Positions 7,828 to 16,967 of a DNA stretch of 64,000 nt are shown one piece after another. The notes under the pieces were generated by a model, which had not been told where the DNA came from, did not search any database, and saw nothing but the letters and a program-made list of their open reading frames with translations. Both the position numbers and the translations under genes were made by a program. This stretch comes from Enterococcus devriesei (GTDB taxonomy: Bacteria > Bacillota > Bacilli > Lactobacillales > Enterococcaceae): contig NZ_JXKM01000007.1 in assembly GCF_001885905.1 (NCBI RefSeq), positions 115,507 to 179,506 on the forward strand. The letters run 5' to 3'. The stretch's first letter is position 1. Each line of letters begins with the position of its first letter.

Positions 7828-9750
7828 CTATTCATAACTAGATAAGAGGGTCAAGATTTCTAATGGTTGATCGGTTTCAAGAAGTTGATGCAGGCGCTCC
7901 GGCTGCTTTTCTAAGTAGCGAATAACGGAAAAGAGTTTTTTGAATTCGGCGTTTTTTAAGTCTTCTTTTTTAATGGCTAATAAGAAGACACAACGAATTT
8001 GTTCGCCGTGCCAAGTGACAGGCTGCTGCATCGTCGCAATCGAAATAGTGGAGGCCTTTACATACATTGGATTGCCGTGGGGCAGCGTGACAAAAGCCGC
8101 TACCCGCGTGCTGGAATGTTGATCTCGTTCAAGCACCGAGGCCACAAACTCCGGACAAACATAATCGTTTTCTACTAAGATAGTACTCATAAAGCTTAAA
8201 ATCTCTGTTGGGTCCGTCAGCGCTAATTTAGGAAAAATCAAAAATGGATTTGTAAAGACTGACAAATCAAAGGACTTGATGCGCTTATTTGGAATATGCT
8301 CCAACATATATTTGTTTACCTGCGCCAAATCTGTTTCTGTGATCATGGGTGAGATCTCAATCACAGGAAGTTCATCATGTTGAACAGGCAGAGTCGTTAA
8401 AATAAAATCCACCGCTGGCAAATCCTCAAAGCGCATTTCGGGACTGTACTCGATCAGATCGAGGATCGTCAGCTCCGGCAGTTCGCGATTCAGTCGAGCC
8501 TCTAAAAAGGTCGCCATGCCGCGGGAGTATTCACTGACTAAAATCGTTTGGTAGTTCCGCGTTTTTTTGTGCTGATGCCGTTCGATCGCCGCTTGGAAGT
8601 GGATCGTTAAATAAGCGATTTCATCCTGTGGGACATAAAAAGCTTCCGCTTCAAAATAGTCTTCTAAAATAAGCTGTAAAACTAAAAATAATTGCGTATA
8701 AGTACTGAAGACATTTTCCGTCAGCGGATTTGAAATTGCTAAACCATAGTTCAAGCGAAAATAAGTCGAAGACAAGTGGGAAATAAGATTTTGGGCCAGT
8801 AGCTGATCGTCTGCTAACGAATAATCCAAAAATTGTTGGACCTGATCAATCAAGTGAGCGGCAAGTTCTTGGGATTCGTTTTCGAAGCGGTCAGCAGCTT
8901 GTGACACTGAAAAAAGATTCGCGATCCGCAGGGCTAAATAATTGATCTCATCCGGTGAGAATTCAATTGGGTAAACGGTAGCTAATTTTGCAAGAACTTG
9001 GCTGCTGATCGTTTGGGCTTGGGTATGATTGACGGCGCGATTTTCATCCTCGCTGAGTGTAACTTTTTGTCCTTGTTTCATCCGTTCTAGCATGAAATAA
9101 ATATGGACTTCGATACTGGATAGCTCCGCTGGTGGTTCCAGTTGATTTTCTAAGATCACGTCTCGCAAAGTAGACTGAATCACTTTTACGGTGTCTTGAG
9201 CGAAAAATTCTGTCAATGACGTACTTTTAGGATCGGCTTTTTGCATATCCCGTAAGATTTTAACCAGTACTTGTCTTTTTTTCGTTTCATCGCCAGTGAC
9301 GAAGGTCCCTAGTCGTGTTTTAGAAACCAATTGCAGGTGGTGTTGTCTAAAGAAGGCTTCAAGGGTCGTTAGTTCTTTTTGAATCGTTCGGCGGCTGACG
9401 AATAACTTTTCCGCTAATTCGTCGAGGCTGATTCCATCCTTCGCGACTAATAAATGAAAAACCAGCATCCGCTGAAGCTGATCGTTGTCGGTGTCTAATG
9501 CTGATGGATCATTCAGCGATTGTTTCAGCAGTTCCTTTTCATGAGGCAGTCCAGACAATAAAATACCGGTTCCTTTTTTTCGCTGAATCGCTAAGGGCAG
9601 CTGCGTCTCCGTTAAAAAGGCTTCGATTTTATTTAGATCACTATGGATCGTTCGTTCGGAAACGTTGAAGGAATCTGCTAGCGCTTTTGTGGTGATATAA
9701 CTATTGCTTTCGATTAATTGATAAATAAGCGACTTTTGACGCTGATTCAT
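7828..9750 (-). CDS. PRD-domain PTS-responsive transcriptional regulator
   Basis: A 640-residue BglG/MtlR-type activator. In order: two DeoR-like winged helices (about 1-170; TTKALADSFNVSERTIHSDL), two PTS-regulation domains (about 190-400), an EIIB-like segment (QTILVSEYSRGMATFLEARL), and a C-terminal EIIA type-2 domain with VTLPHGNP. Phosphorylation of PRD and EII-like residues by HPr and the cognate EIIB is expected to tune it. The start at 9750 has GAAAGGAG 9 nt upstream; a longer reading to 9828 would run through a terminator. It lies just downstream of the fructose-type PTS gene and probably activates it. Confidence 0.88.
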   Translation of the reverse strand: MNQRQKSLIYQLIESNSYITTKALADSFNVSERTIHSDLNKIEAFLTETQLPLAIQRKKGTGILLSGLPHEKELLKQSLNDPSALDTDNDQLQRMLVFHLLVAKDGISLDELAEKLFVSRRTIQKELTTLEAFFRQHHLQLVSKTRLGTFVTGDETKKRQVLVKILRDMQKADPKSTSLTEFFAQDTVKVIQSTLRDVILENQLEPPAELSSIEVHIYFMLERMKQGQKVTLSEDENRAVNHTQAQTISSQVLAKLATVYPIEFSPDEINYLALRIANLFSVSQAADRFENESQELAAHLIDQVQQFLDYSLADDQLLAQNLISHLSSTYFRLNYGLAISNPLTENVFSTYTQLFLVLQLILEDYFEAEAFYVPQDEIAYLTIHFQAAIERHQHKKTRNYQTILVSEYSRGMATFLEARLNRELPELTILDLIEYSPEMRFEDLPAVDFILTTLPVQHDELPVIEISPMITETDLAQVNKYMLEHIPNKRIKSFDLSVFTNPFLIFPKLALTDPTEILSFMSTILVENDYVCPEFVASVLERDQHSSTRVAAFVTLPHGNPMYVKASTISIATMQQPVTWHGEQIRCVFLLAIKKEDLKNAEFKKLFSVIRYLEKQPERLHQLLETDQPLEILTLLSSYE

Positions 9751-9787
9751 ACAAGGCGGCTCCTTTCTAAATACATTTATGTTGAAT

Positions 9788-9839
9788 AAAAAAACGACTG
9801 TGAAAACATATCTATTATGTCTCATCACAGTCGTTTTTT
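9788..9839. terminator. terminator between PTS gene and its regulator
   Basis: AAAAAACGACTGTGA pairs with TCACAGTCGTTTTTT. It ends the leftward PTS transcript before the regulator gene, so the regulator is probably expressed mostly from its own promoter or by readthrough. Confidence 0.8.
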
Positions 9840-9848
9840 CATCTTATG

Positions 9849-11795
9849 TTACATTTCGCTTAGTAATTGATTAATGGCCTGTTTATCTGGCGCTTCCAGT
9901 AGTGCTTGACGGAAGTCGTCATCCATCAATTTGCGAGAAAGGCGTTGCAGAATCTTCAAGTGCATATCGCCGCGGCTGTTTTCTGGAACAGCGATCATGA
10001 AGATCAATTTGGCTGCTTCACCATCTAATGAATGCCAGTCAATTCCCGCTTGGCTTCTAGCAAAAGCTAAGGTTGGTTTCACGACTGAGGCCGATTTTCC
10101 ATGAGGAATCGCGATACCCATGCCGATGCCGGTGGTGCTTTCACTTTCACGAGCATAGATGGCTTGTTTAAATTCTTCCACGTTCGTGATTGCTTTGTCC
10201 TTTACTAAACGTTGGATCAAGTCGTCGATCACACCCGCTTGGGTTGTTTTGGCTGTGTCTAAAGCAATCGTTTCATCAGAGATAATATCAGTAATTGAGT
10301 CGAAAGTTTCTGTTGTCGCTTGCGCTTCAACCGGTTGTTCTTCTTTTTCATCTGTAATCGTCATTGCGCCGTGCGGGGTTGCCACAACAGCAGTGGCTTC
10401 TAAAGTTGGTTTCAAAACTTTCAGCATGAAGACCGTCACCGCAATCCCAGCAGCTACAGCGACAAAGAACATCGCCACGTGATCAACTGCACCTAAGACA
10501 GCCACGATCGGTCCGCCATGAGCAACGTGGTCCGTTACGCCAGAAAGCATCGCAACCACACTACCAGTCATCGCGCCAGCGACGATACTTGGAATGACCC
10601 GCAATGGATCAGTTGAGGCAAAAGGAATTGCACCTTCTGTGATACCGAACAAGCCCATTGCTAATGATGCTTTTCCTGCTTCACGTTCTGCTTTAGTGAA
10701 TTTCGTTTTTAAAATCAATGAAGCCAAACCAAGTGCCAATGGCGGTACACAGATAGCGACTGCGATTGGTCCCATGATTGAATAATTACCTTCCGCGATC
10801 AAGCCAGAGCCGAATAGGAAAGCCACTTTGTTGAAAGGTCCACCCATATCGAAGGCGATCATTGCGCCTAAAATCATTGCTAAAACAATTTCACTGCTGC
10901 CTTGCATCCCGGCTAAGAAGTGAGTCAATGAGCTAAATAATAACGCAACTGGTTCACCGACAACATAAATAAAGATAAAGCCGACAGCTAATGAAGCCAA
11001 GATCGGAATCACAATGATCGGCATGATCGATTGCAAGGCTTTTGGTACAGGCAGCTTTTTGATTCCAACCGCAATCAAACCGGCTAAGAAACCAGTAATA
11101 ATCCCACCTAAGAAACCGGCATTGGCATCACTGCCGTACAACGCGCCGTTCGCTGCCAACATTCCGCCAACAAAACCCGGAACCAGTCCTGGACGATCAG
11201 CGATACTTTGTGCAATAAAGGCTGAAAGGACTGGGACCATTAAGCCCATCGCGATCCCGCCGATGCTGTTCATGGTTGCCCAAATCGTTCCTTCGGGAAT
11301 CTGAATCCCAGAAGGTGTGGCGGTTCCGCCAAGTGTTAATGAAATCGCGATCAATAGTCCGCCCGTCACAACGAAAGGAACCATGTAAGAAACACCATTC
11401 ATCAAGCTCTTGTAGATTTTTTTCCCGAAGCTTTCTGATTCGCTTCCGCCGTCTGAAGCCCCTGCGATACTCGCGCCTTCTGCGATCGGCGCTTTGCCGG
11501 TTAAAATGTCTTCGACTAACTTAGTCGATTGATGGATGCCTTCTTGGACACCAACAGTCACTAACGGCTTTCCACCGAAACGAGATTTATCGACTTTGGT
11601 ATCGGCTGCGATAATGACTCCTTCCGCTTCTTGAATATCTTTAGCAGTCAATTCATTTTCCACACCGATTGATCCGTGGGTTTCTACTTTGACTTCTACA
11701 CCAAGTTCTTTTCCAGCTTTTTCTAAGTTTTCCGCCGCCATGTACGTGTGAGCGATTCCAACTGGACAAGAGGTGATGGCTACAATTTTTTTCAT
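9849..11795 (-). CDS. PTS fructose-family EIIBCA permease
   Basis: A 648-residue fused transporter. Residues 1-100 are EIIB with the phospho-cysteine at 10 in ITSCPVGIAHT. Residues about 125-465 are the membrane EIIC with many helices (DMGGPFNK motif). Residues about 500-648 are EIIA with the active histidine in MGIAIPHGKS. It phosphorylates and imports a fructose-type sugar. No fruK or fruR is next to it; instead a PRD regulator follows, as for less common fructose-family substrates (mannitol, mannosylglycerate). The substrate is therefore uncertain. Two cre-like sites lie upstream. Confidence 0.9.
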   Translation of the reverse strand: MKKIVAITSCPVGIAHTYMAAENLEKAGKELGVEVKVETHGSIGVENELTAKDIQEAEGVIIAADTKVDKSRFGGKPLVTVGVQEGIHQSTKLVEDILTGKAPIAEGASIAGASDGGSESESFGKKIYKSLMNGVSYMVPFVVTGGLLIAISLTLGGTATPSGIQIPEGTIWATMNSIGGIAMGLMVPVLSAFIAQSIADRPGLVPGFVGGMLAANGALYGSDANAGFLGGIITGFLAGLIAVGIKKLPVPKALQSIMPIIVIPILASLAVGFIFIYVVGEPVALLFSSLTHFLAGMQGSSEIVLAMILGAMIAFDMGGPFNKVAFLFGSGLIAEGNYSIMGPIAVAICVPPLALGLASLILKTKFTKAEREAGKASLAMGLFGITEGAIPFASTDPLRVIPSIVAGAMTGSVVAMLSGVTDHVAHGGPIVAVLGAVDHVAMFFVAVAAGIAVTVFMLKVLKPTLEATAVVATPHGAMTITDEKEEQPVEAQATTETFDSITDIISDETIALDTAKTTQAGVIDDLIQRLVKDKAITNVEEFKQAIYARESESTTGIGMGIAIPHGKSASVVKPTLAFARSQAGIDWHSLDGEAAKLIFMIAVPENSRGDMHLKILQRLSRKLMDDDFRQALLEAPDKQAINQLLSEM

Positions 11796-11831
11796 TTACT
11801 TTCCGCCTTTCTTTCTACGTTTTGTAGTATA

Positions 11832-11910
11832 TCGAAACGCTGTCATGACATTAAGTACAAAATAATTCAGAAATAACGGAAATTTGTGAAATAAATTGCA
11901 ATCGTTTGGT
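11832..11910. promoter_or_regulatory. two candidate cre (CcpA) sites upstream of the PTS gene
   Basis: TGACAGCGTTTCGA (minus strand, 11832-11845) and TTGCAATCGTTTGGT (plus, 11896-11910) resemble the catabolite-responsive element WTGNAANCGNWNNCW with one to three mismatches. They sit in the promoter region of the leftward PTS gene. Carbon catabolite repression is plausible but unproven. Confidence 0.4.
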
Positions 11911-12033
11911 TTAAAAATGAAATTAAGTGCAGTCCTTCAGCCTTAATCGAATGAATTTGAACAACTGACGATTTCTATTTTATTTCTTGCTTCTTTGGCG
12001 TAGAATAGGGCTGTAAAAGGGGGAGGTTTGGCT

Positions 12034-12399
12034 ATGAAAAGGGAAGAAACAATCAAAAGCGATCCACAAAGACGAGCCCAAGAGCTGATTCACGATTTGT
12101 ACAATCGTCTGATTCAGCGAGCGAATCCGCAACCGAAACTAGTTGAAATCAATGAAGTATTATTGCAGGTTTACCAAACACTGGAAACGGAAAAAAATCC
12201 GGAGCCACTAATCAATCGCTTAGTAAATTATATATATCGTGTCGGATTTGATAATAGGATTCGGTTTGATCGAGAGGAAGAGTCGTTGATTATTGAATTA
12301 GGCACGATCGCTAATCGTGCAGGTTTGAATGGCGTGTATCGTTCAGCTGCCGGCGACAAATCACAGTTTTATCCATTGTTTAACAAGAAATCCTATTAA
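12034..12399 (+). CDS. EntA-type bacteriocin immunity protein (orphan)
   Basis: A 121-residue soluble, helical, charged protein matching the Enterocin A immunity family: a four-helix-bundle pattern with RAQELIHDLYNRL near the start and a conserved middle segment LINRLVNYIYRVGF. The ATG at 12034 has GGGAGG 7 nt upstream. Such proteins sit inside the membrane and protect against pediocin-like (class IIa) bacteriocins by binding the mannose-PTS/bacteriocin complex. No bacteriocin precursor or exporter is adjacent, so this is an orphan immunity gene, probably defending against competitors. Confidence 0.75.
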   Translation: MKREETIKSDPQRRAQELIHDLYNRLIQRANPQPKLVEINEVLLQVYQTLETEKNPEPLINRLVNYIYRVGFDNRIRFDREEESLIIELGTIANRAGLNGVYRSAAGDKSQFYPLFNKKSY

Positions 12400-12433
12400 G
12401 TATGATAACTGCTGGAAACGAACTGTATAAAAA

Positions 12434-12455
12434 AAACGCGGCCGAGGCCGCGTTT
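12434..12455. terminator. bidirectional GC-rich terminator
   Basis: AAACGCGGCC GA GGCCGCGTTT is a perfect 10-bp stem with flanking A and T runs, between two convergent genes. Confidence 0.85.
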
Positions 12456-12470
12456 CTTGTGTATTTCTAG

Positions 12471-13313
12471 TTATTTTCTACTCAATGAGTTTTTCAACAT
12501 TTCTTCGTCGTTAGGGTCACCGGAGCCACGTTGATTTTTATCGATCGAAGCGATTAGTGACATTTCTTCATCGGTTAAAGTGAAATCAAAGACATCGATG
12601 TTTTGCGCGATCCGGTTCGCATGAACAGATTTTGGAATTACGATGATATCTCGTTGCAAATGCCAATGTAAGATGACTTGTGCCACACTTTTATTGTGGG
12701 CTTCAGCGATCTTCTTCAAAACAGGATCTTCTAAAACATTGCTTTTGCCCTGTCCAAGCGGGCCCCAAGCTTCATGGGCGATGTCCAAGCTCTTCAAGTA
12801 GTCATTCATTTCTTTTTGTTGGAAGTAAGGATGCGTCTCAAGTTGGTCAACGGCTGGTTTTACTTTCGCAGTCGTCAATAATTTTTCCATATGGGGTTTT
12901 TCAAAGTTTGAGACCCCGATGGATTTGATCAAGCCATCGTTATAAAGGCTTTCCATTGCCCGCCATTTTTCGTTGTAGCCTTCACTTGGCCAATGAATCA
13001 AATAGAGATCCAAGTAATCAGTTTGTAATTTTTTCAAGGACTCATGGAAAGCGGCGATTGTTTCATCATAGGTCGTATTGCTATTCCACACTTTTGAGGT
13101 GATGAACAGATCTTCACGTTTTACGTCGCTTTCAGCCAATGCCTCACCAAGCCATGCCTCATTATGGTAGATCGTTGCGGTATCAAAGTGACGGTAGCCA
13201 TTTTTTAAAGCGGCGTCGACAGCTTGTTTTAAGTCGTTAGCATCTTCAACTTTAAACACGCCTAATCCTAATTGAGGAATCGTTTGTCCGTTGTTCAACT
13301 TCAACTGTTCCAT
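12471..13313 (-). CDS. aldo/keto reductase
   Basis: A 280-residue NADPH-dependent oxidoreductase of the AKR superfamily (beta/alpha barrel). Family motifs are GYRHFDTATIYHNE (Asp and Tyr of the tetrad), TSKVWN (Lys), LIHWP (His), SIGVSNFEK and the cofactor-site segment IPKSVHANRI near the C-terminus. The length is normal. It resembles the YvgN/2,5-diketo-gluconate reductase group that detoxifies glyoxals and other carbonyls. It is monocistronic, with terminators on both sides. Confidence 0.92.
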   Translation of the reverse strand: MEQLKLNNGQTIPQLGLGVFKVEDANDLKQAVDAALKNGYRHFDTATIYHNEAWLGEALAESDVKREDLFITSKVWNSNTTYDETIAAFHESLKKLQTDYLDLYLIHWPSEGYNEKWRAMESLYNDGLIKSIGVSNFEKPHMEKLLTTAKVKPAVDQLETHPYFQQKEMNDYLKSLDIAHEAWGPLGQGKSNVLEDPVLKKIAEAHNKSVAQVILHWHLQRDIIVIPKSVHANRIAQNIDVFDFTLTDEEMSLIASIDKNQRGSGDPNDEEMLKNSLSRK

Positions 13314-13394
13314 AAATAAAAACCTCCTAATAGTAGTTACACTAAAAGTATAACCCTATGTGGGTCGAATCGAAAAAAATTTGTTTGGGAAAAA

Positions 13395-13421
13395 AAGCTA
13401 GCCTGAAAAACAGGCTAGCTT
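13395..13421. terminator. terminator
   Basis: AAGCTAGCCTG AAAAA CAGGCTAGCTT is a perfect 11-bp stem with an upstream A run, which gives the T run on the minus strand. It ends the leftward gene at 13432. Confidence 0.85.
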
Positions 13422-13431
13422 AATGACTCTA

Positions 13432-14457
13432 TTATCTCCAACCTAAGTCAGGAGCAATATCTTTCACGATCGTTTCTAGTAAATGCATATTGTATTCGAC
13501 GCCTAAGGTATTCGGAATCGTCACAAGCACGGTATCTGCTTCTTTAATCGCTTCATCCTCAGCTAAATCTTTGACGATTTTATCAGGTTCGCCGGCAAAG
13601 GTTTTCCCGAAGATCGTTGGGTTTTGATGATAAGCAAGGAAGCCGACTTGATCGTAATTTGCGTCTTCGTCTTGGTGACCGAATAATTGACGATCAATAT
13701 CTGTCGTAATGGGTTGGATCGAACGAGTGACTAATGTCCGCGGTTCAAAATCAAGTCCCGCTTCTTTCCATGCTTCTTTGTAAGCCCGTAATTGTTTGGC
13801 TTGTTGTACATGGAAAGGTTCATTGGTTTCATAGTTCACCAACGTTGATGATTGTAAATTCATTCCGTGTTGAGCAGCCCAGATCGCTGTTTGAGTCGAG
13901 CCAGCACCCCACCAAATCCGTTGACGCAAACCTTCTGAATAAGGTTCAAGTCGTAATTTTCCAGGCGCTTGGGGGAACATTGGTTGTGGATTTTGCTCAG
14001 CAAAACGTTCGCCTTCAAGTAATTTCAAAAATTCAAGCGTCCGCTCACGGGTAATATCTTTGATCTCGTCTTCGCTATAGTCATAGCCAAAATATTTCCA
14101 GCCATCTAGGACTTGTTCAGGTGAACCACGGCCCACGCCTAATTCCACTCGTCCTTGGGTAATAATATCCGTTAATCCAGCATTTTCAGCCATCATATAA
14201 GGATTTTCATAACGCATATCGATTAAGCCAGTACCAATTTCAATCTTGCTGGTTTTGGCACCGATTGCTGATAGCAATGGGAAAGGAGAACCAATTTGAT
14301 CGGCGAAATGATGCACGCGGTAATACGCACCGTCGATACCAATTTTTTCTGCTTCGACTGCCAAGTCGATAGATTGCAAATAAGCGTCTTGGGCAGTTTT
14401 AACGAGTGAACCTTGATCCATCCAATGACCAAAACTTAAAAAGCCAATTTTTTTCAT
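13432..14457 (-). CDS. LLM-class flavin-dependent oxidoreductase (luciferase-like)
   Basis: A 341-residue bacterial-luciferase-fold protein, expected to use FMN or F420-like flavin. Family features are KIGFLSFGHW at the start, the segment ELGVGRGSPEQVLDGW, IWWGAGSTQTAIWAA in the middle and a helical C-terminus. The substrate is unknown; relatives are often annotated as alkanal monooxygenase-like. The ATG follows a GGAGG site. It is isolated between terminators and a non-coding gap. Confidence 0.9.
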   Translation of the reverse strand: MKKIGFLSFGHWMDQGSLVKTAQDAYLQSIDLAVEAEKIGIDGAYYRVHHFADQIGSPFPLLSAIGAKTSKIEIGTGLIDMRYENPYMMAENAGLTDIITQGRVELGVGRGSPEQVLDGWKYFGYDYSEDEIKDITRERTLEFLKLLEGERFAEQNPQPMFPQAPGKLRLEPYSEGLRQRIWWGAGSTQTAIWAAQHGMNLQSSTLVNYETNEPFHVQQAKQLRAYKEAWKEAGLDFEPRTLVTRSIQPITTDIDRQLFGHQDEDANYDQVGFLAYHQNPTIFGKTFAGEPDKIVKDLAEDEAIKEADTVLVTIPNTLGVEYNMHLLETIVKDIAPDLGWR

Positions 14458-14570
14458 GCTAAAGAACCTCCTTAAATCTCTTAATATACTTACTATTAAT
14501 AAGTTAAATAGATTCTACTACGTTCTATTTTTAAAAGCGAATAATTGTTCTCGGAGAAGCTACTTCAGTC

Positions 14571-15125
14571 TTAAACAAAGCTTTCCAAAATTTCGGTCGC
14601 TACTCGTTCAAAGGATTCATCATAATCGATCATCAACTGTTTCAAAGGTTCAACTAAGCTGACTTTTCGGCCTTGGCTTTGAACCTCCAGTAATAATTCT
14701 TCGCCATTTAGTCGGAAGTCAACAAATACTTCATCATCAATAGTTGTTTCTAAATAATCGATCAGGGATTCAAAATAGCCCTCAGCCAACGGATCGGCGA
14801 TTTCGGTTAAGACATGGGCCATCAGCTCTTCCACTTCAGTATTTTGGTAGAGCAGAAAATGTTTACTGACAAAGGCCGAATTATAAACATTCTTAATTTT
14901 GAAATCTAAAAATTGTAAATAGTCCTCTGTGTCACCGACTTTTTCCAACGTATCGAAGACATTACGTAAAACCGCCAACAACGCTTCGTCAAGGACAGCA
15001 TCAAAGCCTTCTTTCGGATAAGCTTGTTCAATTACTTTTTCTTCTTCGAAAAAGCTCGCTTGGATCTTTTCAAAGTAGCAGTCCGCTGACTGATCCTTTA
15101 CAAAGAAACTGATTTGCATTCCCAT
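14571..15125 (-). CDS. uncharacterised acidic protein
   Basis: A 184-residue, strongly acidic, soluble protein that I cannot assign to a family. It is predicted mostly helical with alternating short strands, without signal or membrane segments. The start at 15125 follows GAGGTGAAAGA; the upstream in-frame ATG lacks a ribosome site. It is separated from the next leftward gene by a hairpin at 15169-15203. Its length and composition are typical of a conserved housekeeping-type hypothetical, but no function is suggested. Confidence 0.65.
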   Translation of the reverse strand: MGMQISFFVKDQSADCYFEKIQASFFEEEKVIEQAYPKEGFDAVLDEALLAVLRNVFDTLEKVGDTEDYLQFLDFKIKNVYNSAFVSKHFLLYQNTEVEELMAHVLTEIADPLAEGYFESLIDYLETTIDDEVFVDFRLNGEELLLEVQSQGRKVSLVEPLKQLMIDYDESFERVATEILESFV

Positions 15126-15168
15126 TCTTTCACCTCGTCTGATCATAAATATCACGGCATTGAACAAA

Positions 15169-15203
15169 TAGACTCATGAACTGCCTAGCCATTCATGAGT
15201 CTA
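15169..15203. terminator. terminator
   Basis: TAGACTCATGAA pairs with TTCATGAGTCTA (12-bp perfect stem) between two leftward genes. Confidence 0.75.
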
Positions 15204-15218
15204 AATTCTATTAAAATG

Positions 15219-15551
15219 CTAATTATTATTAACAATCTTTTGGATTGTTTCTGCTAGATGGCGAATCACATTCGGCGCACTTTTACGAAAATCGGCGCTA
15301 AACGAACCGGACAAGCTGTCGACCGTGCCGACTTCTTTGTTCATGATATCAAAAAATGCCAACGTTTGATCTTCCGGCTGCCATTTCACCTTCCAATAAG
15401 GCCCTTCAAGATCGCCGTCGAGAATTTGCTGGGCATTATCAAGTACCGCTTGACGAATCACTTCTTCTTCCGTGATCGTTTCGCCTTTTTCAAGGAAATA
15501 ATTTAATTTTTGATCGACCTCAAACATATTTTCAGGGACTAGTGAGTACAT
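15219..15551 (-). CDS. uncharacterised small protein
   Basis: A 110-residue acidic soluble protein, not recognised. It starts MYSLVPENMFEVDQKL, has a tryptophan pair in YWKVKWQPED and a C-terminal helix rich in Ile/Arg. The ATG at 15551 has AAAGGAAG about 7 nt upstream; an in-frame upstream ATG lacks one. It lies divergent from the cysteine/methionine operon at 15774, but a functional link is not evident. Confidence 0.65.
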   Translation of the reverse strand: MYSLVPENMFEVDQKLNYFLEKGETITEEEVIRQAVLDNAQQILDGDLEGPYWKVKWQPEDQTLAFFDIMNKEVGTVDSLSGSFSADFRKSAPNVIRHLAETIQKIVNNN

Positions 15552-15773
15552 TTTTGTTCTTCCTTTCTCGCAATTTTTACGAGTTTCTCTTTCCTTAGTT
15601 ATACTTAAAGTTAAACAAATCTGCAAAGAAAAAACCTTTTGAAAGCCAGTTTTCGAGTCATTTAGTCAGATAAATTAACAATTTGATGAGTGTTTTCTTT
15701 GACTTTGACCGAGGATCTATGATAGTTTTTTTAAAACATTGAAATTGTTCGATATTTTTTTGGAGGGTTAGAC

Positions 15774-15860
15774 ATGACATTCAGCAAATCCGTTGTATTT
15801 GAATCTTGCTGTTGTTGTATGGTGCTAAAAAGCAGCATACCACTTTGTCATGCCTGTTAA
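15774..15860 (+). CDS. cysteine-rich leader peptide (putative attenuator uORF)
   Basis: A 28-codon reading frame starting ATG after GGAGG (15762-15766, 7 nt spacing). It contains four consecutive cysteine codons (TGC TGT TGT TGT; motif SCCCCM at residues 11-16) and two more Cys codons near the end (residues 25 and 28 of 28). It is followed by a terminator hairpin at 15931-15967 and then a cysteine-synthase-type gene. This is the arrangement of amino-acid-responsive transcription attenuators: ribosome stalling at Cys codons when Cys-tRNA is scarce would favour readthrough. Mechanism is inferred; the peptide and its codons are seen directly. I know of no named family for it. Confidence 0.75.
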   Translation: MTFSKSVVFESCCCCMVLKSSIPLCHAC

Positions 15861-15930
15861 CCGCCCAAATTTTACTTATTGTTGATTGCCAGAGGTACCC
15901 TTAATGGGAATATTTGGTTTTAAACGAGTG

Positions 15931-15967
15931 AAAAGGTGCTGATTAATAGTCAGCGCCTTTTTTGTTT
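15931..15967 (+). terminator. attenuator terminator upstream of the cysteine/luxS operon
   Basis: AAAAGGTGCTGA pairs with TCAGCGCCTTTT (one G-U pair) around a 7-nt loop, followed by T6. It lies between the Cys leader and the first enzyme gene. A partly complementary stretch in the leader (AGCAGCATACC, 15830-15840) could form the alternative antiterminator, and CCAAAT (15865-15870) can pair with ATTTGG (15912-15917). Confidence 0.75.
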
Positions 15968-15996
15968 TCTAAAAATTGACTAAAGGAGTTCAGCTA

Positions 15997-16929
15997 ATGA
16001 TTATTCGTTCTATTCAAGCAGCGATCGGAAATACGCCGCTACTAAAATTTACTCACCAAGAATTCAAGGAAATCCCTGAAGCTTCCGCTGTCTACGCCAA
16101 GCTGGAATATTTGAACCCGGGAGGGAGTATCAAAGACCGTTTAGGCAGCTATTTGTTAGCAGAAGGTTTCGCTCAAAAGAAAATCACGCAAAATACTACC
16201 ATTATTGAACCGACCGCTGGGAATACGGGGATCGGACTAGCGCTGGCGGCCCTAGCAGCCGGGCTTTCGACTATTTTTGTTGTACCGGAAAAATTTAGTT
16301 TAGAAAAGCAAGCGTTGATGCAAGCCTTAGGTGCTAAAATCATCCACACACCAACGGAAGAGGGGATTCAAGGAGCGATTCTCGAAGCGAAAAGACTTCA
16401 TCAGGAGCTTGATGATAGTTATTTGCCGCTGCAATTTGAAAATCCAGCCAATCCAGCCGCCTATTATCACTCATTGGCGCCAGAATTGGTTGCGGATTTA
16501 GGTGCGGAGATTACCAGTTTTGTCGCGGGAATCGGCAGCGGCGGTACCTTTAGCGGTGTGGCCCGCTATTTATTGGAACAAAATCCCGCGATTCGTTTGA
16601 TTGGAGTGGAACCTGAAGGATCGATCTTAAATGGCGGGCCAAGTCATAGTCATGAAGTTGAAGGCATTGGCGTCGAGTTCGTCCCGCCTTTTTTCGCGGA
16701 GCTGCCGATCACTGCTTTTGCAACTATCAGTGACACCGCCGCTTTTGCAATGACTCGGCAATTAGCGAAACAGCATGGGTTACTAGTGGGAAGCTCTTCT
16801 GGTGCTGCTTTGGTAGCGGCATTGGCAGAAGCGGCAAAATTACCTGCTGGCAGTCAGGTAGTCACCCTTTTTCCTGATGCTGGAGATCGCTATTTATCCA
16901 AAGCTATTTACTCACGAGAAGACTATTAA
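15997..16929 (+). CDS. cysteine synthase / cystathionine beta-synthase family PLP enzyme
   Basis: A 310-residue fold-type II PLP enzyme: the Schiff-base Lys 46 in NPGGSIKDR, the substrate loop PTAGNTG, the phosphate-binding [10 protein letters not shown], and SSSGAAL near the C-terminus. It has no C-terminal CBS domain. It makes cysteine from O-acetylserine and sulfide, or cystathionine from homocysteine (MccA type). Neighbouring yrrT-like and luxS genes, which generate homocysteine, favour the MccA role. The ATG at 15997 follows AAAGGAG. Expression is probably controlled by the Cys leader and terminator just upstream. Confidence 0.9.
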   Translation: MIIRSIQAAIGNTPLLKFTHQEFKEIPEASAVYAKLEYLNPGGSIKDRLGSYLLAEGFAQKKITQNTTIIEPTAGNTGIGLALAALAAGLSTIFVVPEKFSLEKQALMQALGAKIIHTPTEEGIQGAILEAKRLHQELDDSYLPLQFENPANPAAYYHSLAPELVADLGAEITSFVAGIGSGGTFSGVARYLLEQNPAIRLIGVEPEGSILNGGPSHSHEVEGIGVEFVPPFFAELPITAFATISDTAAFAMTRQLAKQHGLLVGSSSGAALVAALAEAAKLPAGSQVVTLFPDAGDRYLSKAIYSREDY

Positions 16930-16967
16930 GCTGAAAAAATATAAATTAAGAAAGAAGGAAACATAAG

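Noticed and set aside
10159-11524. Rightward frames antisense to the fructose-type PTS gene
   Set aside because: They are out-of-frame shadows of the long PTS gene, with low-complexity translations and no ribosome sites.
14456-14662. Rightward 68-codon frame between the flavin oxidoreductase and the next gene
   Set aside because: It overlaps the coding end of a leftward gene and has no ribosome site or recognisable features.
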